A DNA stretch of 64,000 bases, from NCBI GenBank assembly GCA_022827405.1, contig JAJDTA010000196.1, positions 1-64,000 on the forward strand. Reading direction: 5' to 3'. Position 1 is the first letter of the stretch. Every line of letters starts with the position of its first letter. The notes below the pieces were generated by a model. It was not told the origin of the DNA. It worked only from the letters and a program-made list of their open reading frames with translations, and did not search any database. The position numbers and the translations under genes are program-made. Below are positions 56,138 to 64,000 of this stretch, one piece after another. This DNA is from Acidimicrobiia bacterium. Lineage in GTDB: Bacteria > Actinomycetota > Acidimicrobiia > Acidimicrobiales > Bin134.

Positions 56138-56842
56138 ATGCTGATGCGCGTAAGTGTCAGTGGGCACGGCTATGGTCATTTGAATTGTCAATGTCTGGCC
56201 CGAGGCGCTGGACCTACAGATCAGGTCACCGATGCCGTGAAGAGCAACACCAACGGGTGCAATGACGAACCAAGTGGTCGCCAGCGCCTCTGTCTAGAGA
56301 TCGACTTAGGCAGGCGCACCGGCTACATGATCGACCAACTGCTTGCTTCGGCTAGCGAGAGGGGCATGGACTCAACCGGTGTAGTAGCGCATCATCTCAT
56401 TGGAGCGATGCTGGAGGTCATGTATCCCGATCTCGATATTGGAACCCAGAGCCTCACAACCACCGATCAGCAGGGAGGCCACACATGCGACTTCGTGATC
56501 AATGACGCCATGATTCATGTGGCCGTAGATCCGACCGAGGCGCTGCTGGCGAATTGCCAAGCCAATATTGAATTGGGTTTCCGACCCAGGATCCTGACGG
56601 CTGAAGCCAGAATAGGAACGGCCCGAACTCTCGCCGAGTACATTGGCATCGAAGCCCTTGTCTCGGTCAGTGGCATTGAAGATTTCCTTTCGAGAAACAT
56701 CGATGCGATGGCCAGCTATTCGAAAGCAGATATCCGCCGGGTGTTTCGCCAGCTCTTCGATACCTACAACTCACGTGTGGCAGCTGTGGAACCAGATCCC
56801 TCGCTGCTGATGGAAATCCCCGAGAATTTGATTCAGACCTGA
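56138..56842 (+). CDS. Hypothetical protein resembling restriction-associated DUF4928 proteins, possibly N-terminally degraded
   Basis: GVVAHHLIGAMLEVMYPDLDIGTQSLTTTDQQGGHTCDFVINDAMIHVAVDPTEALLANCQANIELGFRPRIL...DPSLLMEIP. Family recalled, not verified. Confidence 0.5.
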   Translation: MLMRVSVSGHGYGHLNCQCLARGAGPTDQVTDAVKSNTNGCNDEPSGRQRLCLEIDLGRRTGYMIDQLLASASERGMDSTGVVAHHLIGAMLEVMYPDLDIGTQSLTTTDQQGGHTCDFVINDAMIHVAVDPTEALLANCQANIELGFRPRILTAEARIGTARTLAEYIGIEALVSVSGIEDFLSRNIDAMASYSKADIRRVFRQLFDTYNSRVAAVEPDPSLLMEIPENLIQT

Positions 56843-56952
56843 CGGTCGGAGACTCGGCCCATAGCCTAGACCAATTTCCATACCGCTATTCGGGCCAATG
56901 AGATTAGCAGGGAGAGTTCCTTGAGTTCTTCTAACCGGTCAGGTGGTTTGGT

Positions 56953-57303
56953 TTACTTGTCCGACCAAACTGCTATTTCGTTACCGACTGGATCATGAAA
57001 GTGGAATCGCTTTCCACCCGGAAACTCGTAAGTTTCTACAGCTATTTCGCCTCCTGCATCAACAATAGTCTTCATGGATGCATCAAGATTATTGCTGTAG
57101 ATGACGACTAGAGTTTTGTTTGATTGCTTGGGCTCTACGTCTATCCCACTCGTGAGGCCACTGTCGTGCGTGTCGCTATATAGCTCACCCCAGTCGGTGT
57201 ATTTCCAGCCGAATGACTTGGCATAGAATTCTGTTAATCTGTCTCGTTCTTCTGGGGATGAAGCTCTAAGCTCAACTAGGTCGATTTGGTTATGCTCGCT
57301 CAT
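56953..57303 (-). CDS. VOC/glyoxalase-fold protein
   Basis: LTEFYAKSFGWKYTDWG...SMKTIVDAGGEIAVETYEFPGGKRFHFHDPVGNEIAVW. Confidence 0.75.
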   Translation of the reverse strand: MSEHNQIDLVELRASSPEERDRLTEFYAKSFGWKYTDWGELYSDTHDSGLTSGIDVEPKQSNKTLVVIYSNNLDASMKTIVDAGGEIAVETYEFPGGKRFHFHDPVGNEIAVWSDK

Positions 57304-57323
57304 GCAATGTCCGCCTGGATGCG

Positions 57324-58442
57324 TTAGCCGATGGTGATTAGTTCGGGGAGGGTGCGGTGGTTGGAGAACAGGGTGGAGGCGGGGGAGGCGCTGGAGAGGG
57401 CGTCGGCGGCCAGGATGACGGCGGCGGCGGTGTAGCTGGTGCGTTCGTCGGCGGGGAAGTGAATCCGTTCGGGGTGGACCATGCCGGTGAAATAGGAGCC
57501 GTCGTCGGCCCGCAGGTTTTGCACCCACTCAAACATTTCGGCGGCGATGTCTCGTCGGCCCACGCCCAGGTGGGCGATGACGCTTTCGCAGGTCTCCGCG
57601 GCGGTGACCCAGGGCCTGTCCGACACGCAGCGCACCCCGAGACCGTCCATCACAAAGGTGTCGAAGCGAGAGGCCAGCCTGGTGCGGCCCTCCTGGCCTG
57701 TGACCGCGCCAGCCAGGACGGGGTAGTACCAGTCCATAGCCCAGCGGTCCTTGGGGGCGAAGGCATCGGGCTGGGTGCGGATCACATCGGCCAGCCGGGC
57801 GGCGCTCAGCTCCCAGTCGGGCCGCTCGTGGCCCAACTCCTCGCCGGTGGCGATAGCGGCCCGCAGACTGTGGCAGATGCTGGACGAACCGGTCAGCAGG
57901 GCGAACGACCACGGCGTGCCGTCGGCGTGGCGGGCCCAGCGGATCTCGCCTCGGGGGAGCTGCAAATCGAGCACGAAGTCCACCGCTCGCTCCACCACCG
58001 GCCACATCGAATCCAGAAAGCTCCGGTCGCCGGTACTCAGGAAGTGGTGCCACACGCCGGAGGCCACGTAGGCCACGCAGTTGGCATCGAGCTTGTCCTG
58101 CTCCACGCCGTCGGCCACGTAGTACTGGTGCCAAGCGCCATCGGGGCGCTGATGGTCTACCAACCACTGATAGGCCCGCTCGGCTTCGGCACGGCGGCCC
58201 ATGACAGTGAGGGCCATGGCCGCCTCCACATGGTTCCACGGGTCGGCATGGCCGCCGGGGAACCAGGGGATCATCCCGTTGGGCAATTGCCAATCGGCGA
58301 TGCTGTCGGCGGTTTGCGCCAGCTCGGCTGCCGACAAGACGCCGGCCACGCAAGGCCCGTCGGAATCGCTGCCTCCAAGGGCAGGGGAGTCAGCATCGGC
58401 AAGGTCGGTCTCGCTGTGGTTGTGGGGCTCAGACGGCGACAA
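57324..58442 (-). CDS. Prenyltransferase/terpene-cyclase or six-hairpin glycosidase-fold protein
   Basis: LPNGMIPWFPGGHADPWNHVEAAMAL..., RAYQWLVDHQRPDGAWHQYYV. Confidence 0.65.
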   Translation of the reverse strand: MSPSEPHNHSETDLADADSPALGGSDSDGPCVAGVLSAAELAQTADSIADWQLPNGMIPWFPGGHADPWNHVEAAMALTVMGRRAEAERAYQWLVDHQRPDGAWHQYYVADGVEQDKLDANCVAYVASGVWHHFLSTGDRSFLDSMWPVVERAVDFVLDLQLPRGEIRWARHADGTPWSFALLTGSSSICHSLRAAIATGEELGHERPDWELSAARLADVIRTQPDAFAPKDRWAMDWYYPVLAGAVTGQEGRTRLASRFDTFVMDGLGVRCVSDRPWVTAAETCESVIAHLGVGRRDIAAEMFEWVQNLRADDGSYFTGMVHPERIHFPADERTSYTAAAVILAADALSSASPASTLFSNHRTLPELITIG

Positions 58443-59181
58443 GCTCGGTCTCCCTTGAACTCTGTGATCCTGGCTTCCGGCTATAAAGAACCAGGCTCTT
58501 GCCCAGCACTGGACTCAGGACCCGTTCGGCTATTCGGGTGATTCTCGGTTGGCGAACAATATCCCATTCCAAGAGCCGGCGATAAGCCGCCACCAGCCGG
58601 TGGTCGTCTCGATTGGGACCGACAGCGCACCGCAGCCACCAATACGGGCTGTGCAGCGCGTGGGCGTGATGGCCCGAGTAGGGAGCCAGGCCTGCCCGTC
58701 GGAGCCGACGCCGGAGATCGCTGCGGCGGTAGATGCGCACGTGGCCGCCCACCGCCTTGGGGGCGTGGTATTCATCCGACAGCGCCCAGCACACCTTTTC
58801 GGGGAACCAGGTGGGCACGGTTACTGCCAGCACCCCGCCGGGGCGAAGGATCCGGGTGAGCTCAGCCAGCGCCTGATCGTCGGAGTCCACGTGCTCCAGC
58901 ACCTCAGAGGCAATGATCCGGTCGAACGACTGGTCGGGGAATGGCAGGCGGGTGGCATCGCCCTGGGTGGCCTGGCACGTTCCCTGGTACTGCTCGCCGG
59001 CATTCGACATGGCCGCGAACGTGGCCCGGACCTCGGCCAGTTCGGCCGACGCCAAGTCGCAGGCCACCACATGGGCGCCCCGCCGGGCGGCCTCATAGGC
59101 ATGGCGTCCGAACCCGCACCCCAAATCGAGCAGCCGCTCGCCTGGCTTCAGGCCCAAGCGGTTGTAGTCAACGGTCAGCAT
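58429..59181 (-). CDS. Class I SAM-dependent methyltransferase
   Basis: LKPGERLLDLGCGFGRHAYEAARRGAHVVACDLA...FDRIIASEVLEHVDSDDQALAELTRILRPGGVLAVTVPT. Confidence 0.9.
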   Translation of the reverse strand: MLTVDYNRLGLKPGERLLDLGCGFGRHAYEAARRGAHVVACDLASAELAEVRATFAAMSNAGEQYQGTCQATQGDATRLPFPDQSFDRIIASEVLEHVDSDDQALAELTRILRPGGVLAVTVPTWFPEKVCWALSDEYHAPKAVGGHVRIYRRSDLRRRLRRAGLAPYSGHHAHALHSPYWWLRCAVGPNRDDHRLVAAYRRLLEWDIVRQPRITRIAERVLSPVLGKSLVLYSRKPGSQSSRETELVAV

Positions 59182-59221
59182 GATCGGACTGGTCTCAAGA
59201 GGCTGCCGAGAGTGCTCCGGC

Positions 59222-60487
59222 CTATCGGTTGGGCTGCCACTCGTCGAGCAGCGTCCGGTAGTGCTCCACCGTCTGCTCGGCGGTGTGACGCCAGCTCCAC
59301 CGGCTGATCACCCGCTCCCGCCCCGCCGCTCCTATGCGGGCGGCCATTTCGGGATTATCCAGCACCCTGCTCAGTGCCGCGGCCAGTGCCTCGCTGTCGC
59401 CGGGTGGAACCGACACGCAGGTTTCACCGTCGGTGCCGGCCACCTCGGGCAGCGCCCCACCGGTGGTGGCCACTAGTGGCGTACCGCTGCACATGGCTTC
59501 GATGGCCGGCAGGGAGAACCCCTCGTACAGTGACGGCACCACCGCCACCGAGCTGGTGGCGTACAGCTCCACGATGCGCTCGTCGGGCACCCCGGAGATG
59601 AACTCCACCACCTGGCTCAGGCCCAGGCTGTGGATGGCTTCGGCCGAAGTGCCCCCTTCGCGGGGCTTGCCGATCACGATCAGGCGCACGTCCCGCTCGG
59701 TGCGCAGTTTGGCCACTGTTTCCAACAGGTAGCGGAGACCCTTCATGGGCACATCCGCGCTGGCGGTGGTGATGATCTGCTGTGGATTGCGGTCTACGCC
59801 GGGCAGCGGGCGGAACTGCTCGGGGTCCACCCCCACCGGAACCACGTGCATCAGGTGGCGGGGCACCTTTTGGTCTCGGGCGATGTCGTCGCGCGACGAC
59901 TCCGACACGGTGATGATGCGCTGGAGGCGTCGGGCCACCCTGGCCTGCATCCGGGTGAAGGAATACCACCGCCGCTTGCCCAGACGCTCGACCGGGCTCC
60001 GGGCATGTTCGAGCTCCAATTGGCGGTCGACGGTGATGGGGTGGTGGATGGTGCCCAATACGGGCAGTCCGTCGCGTTCGATGCCCAAAAGTCCGTAGCC
60101 CAGCGACTGGTTGTCGTGAACCAGGTCGAAATCCCCAATCCGGGTGCGCAACATCTGCCAGGCCCGGATGGAAAAGGCCAAGGGTTCCGAAAATGCCCCG
60201 GTCATGAACGAGCCCACCTCAGCGGCGTCGGCCCAGGTCTTGATCTCCCAGAATCCGGGCATCCGTCCGGGGTGGGCGTCGTTGAAGATGTCGAGGCTGG
60301 GGAGCTGGTGCAGCGGGACTCGGTCGTCAAGCACCGGATAGGGCTGCCCGCTCAGCACCTCCACATGGTGGCCGAGGTCGGTCAGCGCCCGGCTGAGATG
60401 GTGGACGTACACCCCCTGCCCACCGCAGTGGGGCTTGCCCCGGTACGACAAAAGGGCGATTTTGAGCGGGCGATCCGCCGAGACCAT
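59222..60487 (-). CDS. Glycosyltransferase family 4 protein
   Basis: LSYRGKPHCGGQGVYVHHLSRALTDLGHHVEVLSG..., VAVVPSLYEGFSLPAIEAMCSGTPLVATTGGALPEV. Confidence 0.9.
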   Translation of the reverse strand: MVSADRPLKIALLSYRGKPHCGGQGVYVHHLSRALTDLGHHVEVLSGQPYPVLDDRVPLHQLPSLDIFNDAHPGRMPGFWEIKTWADAAEVGSFMTGAFSEPLAFSIRAWQMLRTRIGDFDLVHDNQSLGYGLLGIERDGLPVLGTIHHPITVDRQLELEHARSPVERLGKRRWYSFTRMQARVARRLQRIITVSESSRDDIARDQKVPRHLMHVVPVGVDPEQFRPLPGVDRNPQQIITTASADVPMKGLRYLLETVAKLRTERDVRLIVIGKPREGGTSAEAIHSLGLSQVVEFISGVPDERIVELYATSSVAVVPSLYEGFSLPAIEAMCSGTPLVATTGGALPEVAGTDGETCVSVPPGDSEALAAALSRVLDNPEMAARIGAAGRERVISRWSWRHTAEQTVEHYRTLLDEWQPNR

Positions 60488-60562
60488 AGCCCCACAAGGC
60501 TTTCGGAATTCGGCGGGTTTGGCAAATGCACAGCTACCGAAACAGGCCGCTATCTTGGCGCC

Positions 60563-61000
60563 GTGCGAGCGTTAGTGCAGCGGGCCGCCGAGGCCCGGGT
60601 TCGAGTAGACGGCGAGGTGATCGGAGAGATCGGGCCCGGCCTGTGCTGCTTGATCGGCGTGACCCATGACGACGACGTCGACACGGTGAAAAAAATGGCT
60701 GGCAAGCTCTGGAACCTGCGCATCTTCACCGACGAAAACGGCCACATGAACCTCTCGGCGGCCGACACCAGCGGCGAACTGCTGGTAGTGAGCCAGTTCA
60801 CCCTCTACGGCGACACCAGCCGAGGCCGCCGCCCCTCGTTCCTGGCCGCCGCGGCCCCCGACCAAGCCGCCGGATTGATAGAGGAACTTGTCGCCGAACT
60901 CCGCACCCTCGGCGCCACCGTAGCCACCGGCTCCTTCGGTGCCATGATGGCCGTAGAACTAACCAACGACGGCCCCGTCACCTTGATGGTGGAGGTCTAG
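60563..61000 (+). CDS. dtd: D-aminoacyl-tRNA deacylase
   Basis: MRALVQRAAEARVRVDGEVIGEIGPGLCCLIGVTHDD..., LLVVSQFTLYGDTSRGRRPSF. Confidence 0.94.
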   Translation: MRALVQRAAEARVRVDGEVIGEIGPGLCCLIGVTHDDDVDTVKKMAGKLWNLRIFTDENGHMNLSAADTSGELLVVSQFTLYGDTSRGRRPSFLAAAAPDQAAGLIEELVAELRTLGATVATGSFGAMMAVELTNDGPVTLMVEV

Positions 61001-62482
61001 TCAGCGGGATTGGCGGCGGGTAGGGGTGGGCTCCCTTGAGTGGGCCATCCAGGCAGCGGCGAGGGCCACCAGTGCTATGGCGATCATGGGCCAGGGGCCG
61101 GCGCGGGTGGCGAGGGTTTGGCCGGTGCGGAGCTCGATTTCGGCTTGGATGACCTTGCGCTCGGAGACGGCGGTGCGCTGGTAGACATTGCCGTCGGGGT
61201 CGACGAAGGCGCTGAACCCGGTGGGGGCGGATTGCGCCACCCAGCGCCCTGTTTCCAAGGCCCTCAGCCGGGAGCTGGCGATCTGCTGGGTTTGCACGAT
61301 GGTGAGCCAATAGCTGGCTCCGTTGGTGGGGTTCAACAGCACCTCGCCGCCGTTGCCGATGGCGTCTCTAGCCCGATCTTCGAAGAAGATCTCCCAGCTT
61401 ATGGACACGCCAAGGCGGCCCACCGGGGTTTCCACCACCGCGGGGGACTCGCCCCGGCGCATGTCTCGGGCCGGCAGATAGTCGGGGGCCAGCGGCTCGA
61501 TAAACGACCGCAGCGGCACGTATTCCCCGAACGGCACCAGCCTCACCTTGTCGTAGCGGTCTAAAAGCGATCCGTCGGGACTGAACACCGCGGCGAAATT
61601 GGCCGCCTCGGAGGCTGACACGTCCTCAACCACACCGGCTACCACCGTGGCGTTGAGCTCTTGGGCCAGTTCGGCCAGCCGGAGTCGCTCCTCGCTGTTG
61701 ACGAACAAGCCATGCACGTCCACCACGTCTTCGGGCCACACCACCAGATCCACCGGCGGCTGTACCAGTTGGCTGGCTTCCAAGTGCCGTTCGAACACCA
61801 CGCCTGGCTCGGTGTTGGCCGCCCGGGTCCGCTGCGGACCGCCCCCCTGAACTACGGCCACGTCGATGGTGCCGGTGGCTGATCCCCGGGGGGCCAGCGC
61901 CGCCCAGCCCCAGAACCCTAGTACCAATGCCGCCAAAGTCAGCGCCGCCTGCCAGCGGCGATCGAGTGCAGCGGCCAACACCATGGCGATGGCCGTACAC
62001 ACCCCCACCAACAGCAACGGCCCGAGCACTCGCACGGTGGTGGCCCATGGGGTGTCAACCTGGCTCATGGGCAGGGTGGCCAGTGGTACTCCGCCAAATG
62101 GCCACCGCCACCGGATGGCCCCGGCCAGTACCAGCAGGCCGGGCAGCGCCACCCAACGACTCGGTCCCGGAGGACAAGCAGCCCCCGCCAGGCCGTACAG
62201 CACGGAGAACACCACGCACACCGCCAGGTAACCGGGCAGGGTGAAGTCGACCATCCAGAACGTGGCCGGGAACAGCCAGCCCGCTCCGAACCCGAACCCC
62301 CGCCACGCCCGGGCCCATACCGGCTGGTCGGCCAACAGGCGTTCAAACGCCACCAGCCCGATCAGGGCCAGCGGCCACCAGCCCCACGGGGGCATTGAGA
62401 GGGCAACCAGCCCGCCCGCGGCCAAAGAGCCGGCCGCCGTCCACCCGCTGGTGCGGGCCCACACCGCCAGCCTTGGACTCAT
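61001..62482 (-). CDS. lnt: Apolipoprotein N-acyltransferase
   Basis: VWPEDVVDV..., DRYDKVRLVPFGEYVPLRSF, ISWEIFFEDRARDAIGNGGEVLLNPTNGASY. Confidence 0.88.
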   Translation of the reverse strand: MSPRLAVWARTSGWTAAGSLAAGGLVALSMPPWGWWPLALIGLVAFERLLADQPVWARAWRGFGFGAGWLFPATFWMVDFTLPGYLAVCVVFSVLYGLAGAACPPGPSRWVALPGLLVLAGAIRWRWPFGGVPLATLPMSQVDTPWATTVRVLGPLLLVGVCTAIAMVLAAALDRRWQAALTLAALVLGFWGWAALAPRGSATGTIDVAVVQGGGPQRTRAANTEPGVVFERHLEASQLVQPPVDLVVWPEDVVDVHGLFVNSEERLRLAELAQELNATVVAGVVEDVSASEAANFAAVFSPDGSLLDRYDKVRLVPFGEYVPLRSFIEPLAPDYLPARDMRRGESPAVVETPVGRLGVSISWEIFFEDRARDAIGNGGEVLLNPTNGASYWLTIVQTQQIASSRLRALETGRWVAQSAPTGFSAFVDPDGNVYQRTAVSERKVIQAEIELRTGQTLATRAGPWPMIAIALVALAAAWMAHSREPTPTRRQSR

Positions 62483-62489
62483 CGGCTAC

Positions 62490-63824
62490 TCATCGGGCGA
62501 CCGCCCCGTCGGACACACTGGCCCGGGCCGCCTGCCGCCCTTGGTTGATGCAGGCCGGAATCCCCAAGCCCCGAGCCCACGCCCCGGTCACCCGCAACCA
62601 GGGGACTTCCCGGGCCAGCGTCCGCTCGATGTCGGCCACCAATTCAAGATGGCCGGGTCGGAACTGGGGCAGCGACCGCTCCCAACGGCTGATTCTCACC
62701 GTGTGGGGCTCGGCATCCAGCCCCATGGTGACGGACAGGTCGTCTCTTACTGCCTCCAGCAAGGCCTTGTCGCCGAGGGCCAGTGCCCGGTCGTCGCCAT
62801 ACCGGCCAGCCGACACCCGCAACACCACCGTGTCCGAGGAGCCCACATGGGACCATTTGCTCGAGGCCCACGAGCAGGCGGTGATGGTCCGGCCCTCAAC
62901 CGCGGGCACCAGATAGCCCGAGCCCGCCATGGGGTGATCGACATCGGCGGCATTGAACGCCAGTGATACCAGCACCACCGAGGCATAGTCGATGCTGGCC
63001 AGCAACTCGGCCGCGGTCGGAGACATTGGGGCCACCAGCGCGCTGGCCGCAGCCGCGGGGAGGGTCACGATCACTTTGTCGTCGTCCAGCTCGCCCAGGT
63101 CGACCACCGGGGACGACAGCCGCAGCCGGGGGCCTAGGCGGTCGGCCAACTCATCGGTCAACCGCCCCACACCTTCGGGCAGGGAGTAAAACACCGGTGC
63201 GTCGGGGTCGGCAGTGGAAGACTCGGCCAGACGGCCCAACTCTTGCACCAAGCTGGGGCCCCGAGCGGCGGCTTCGGCAAGTTGGGGCACAGCAGCTCGC
63301 ACGCTCAGGTCGTCGATGGAAGAAGCGTTGATGCCCCCGATCAGCGGGTCTACCAACCGGTCGGCCACTTCATCTCCAAGCCGGCGCCGCACCAGCCCGC
63401 CGACCGACTCGTCTTCTACCAATGGCGTCCCGGCCAAGCCGGGCTCTTGGCGGGCCCGGTCCACGCCATCGGCCGACACGATCCCGGAGGCGGCCAAGGC
63501 GTCGAAGTCCAGCGGCACCCCCAACACGTTGGGCCGGGGCACCGCCCGCAGCGTTCCTCGGGAGTACACGAATGCCGCCCGTTGGGCCGGCGACACCAGA
63601 TCGGCAGCCAAGCCCAGTTCTTGGCAGAGCTCCACCGCCCACGGCACCCGGGCCAAGAACGCATCCGCTCCTTCATCTACCGGCTGGCCAGCCAGCTCAG
63701 AGGTGAAAGTCCGTCCTCCGGGCCGCTCGGCGGCCTCATACACCACCACCTCGGCACCAGCATTGGCCGCCTCATAGCCCGCGGCGAGACCGGTAATTCC
63801 CGCTCCAACGATTGCGACCTTCAC
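62490..63824 (-). CDS. hemY: Protoporphyrinogen/coproporphyrinogen oxidase
   Basis: [57 protein letters not shown]. Confidence 0.9.
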   Translation of the reverse strand: MKVAIVGAGITGLAAGYEAANAGAEVVVYEAAERPGGRTFTSELAGQPVDEGADAFLARVPWAVELCQELGLAADLVSPAQRAAFVYSRGTLRAVPRPNVLGVPLDFDALAASGIVSADGVDRARQEPGLAGTPLVEDESVGGLVRRRLGDEVADRLVDPLIGGINASSIDDLSVRAAVPQLAEAAARGPSLVQELGRLAESSTADPDAPVFYSLPEGVGRLTDELADRLGPRLRLSSPVVDLGELDDDKVIVTLPAAAASALVAPMSPTAAELLASIDYASVVLVSLAFNAADVDHPMAGSGYLVPAVEGRTITACSWASSKWSHVGSSDTVVLRVSAGRYGDDRALALGDKALLEAVRDDLSVTMGLDAEPHTVRISRWERSLPQFRPGHLELVADIERTLAREVPWLRVTGAWARGLGIPACINQGRQAARASVSDGAVAR

Positions 63825-64000
63825 TGGGTGGCCCTGTACCCGTGTACCAACTCGACGATCTGCTCCAATACCTCAGGATCGGTCTCGGGCAGCACGCCGT
63901 GACCCAGGTTGAACACATGCCCCGGCTGTCCGGCGTTGCGATCCAGCACGTCGGTGGCCCGCTCGGCCACCACCGGCCACGGGGCCAGCACCGCGGCCGG
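63821..64000 (-). CDS. hemE: Uroporphyrinogen decarboxylase, C-terminal part (5' end off window)
   Basis: Translation off the right edge: ...[33 protein letters not shown]. Confidence 0.88.
   Translation of the reverse strand, partial: PAAVLAPWPVVAERATDVLDRNAGQPGHVFNLGHGVLPETDPEVLEQIVELVHGYRATQ

Overview
A high-GC (actinobacterial, probably Acidimicrobiia-like) chromosomal window. Most of it is ordinary core metabolism. Tetrapyrrole genes are present (siroheme dehydrogenase, hemA, hemC, cobA-hemD fusion, hemL; hemY and partial hemE at the right edge). A split cytochrome b/Rieske/cytochrome c quinol oxidoreductase cluster with an embedded ferredoxin runs directly into a complete nuoA-N operon. 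Other core genes include proC, an mshA-like gene, dtd, lnt, tesB and sodC. Four accessory patches carry the unusual material. (1) 0.6-5.0 kb: hairpin-forming 40-bp repeats, a duplicated two-gene cassette (small membrane protein plus overlapping small HTH-like ORF) with near-consensus, apparently leaderless promoters, a nested inverted-repeat element, a Cys-rich secreted repeat protein cut off by a degenerate IS3-family element, and a D-arm-poor tRNA-like sequence. (2) 14.3-18.65 kb, inserted in the hem cluster: a KAP-type NTPase plus unknown partner, and a Schlafen/AlbA-type ATPase. A ~120-bp element built of 11-bp iterons (TCTATTCGCGC) and a central hairpin precedes both transcription units, and I consider it the best candidate for an undescribed system. 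(3) 44.6-47.5 kb: a compact restriction-modification locus with a C5 methyltransferase, a translationally coupled membrane-anchored CxxC protein, and a divergent HTH protein carrying a PD-ExK-like motif, with a perfect 22-bp palindrome between them. (4) 54.5-56.8 kb: vsr, a RES/Xre toxin-antitoxin pair, a truncated second copy of the vsr 5' end, and a restriction-associated-like ORF. All calls come from reading the sequence and the supplied ORF track; no database search was run.
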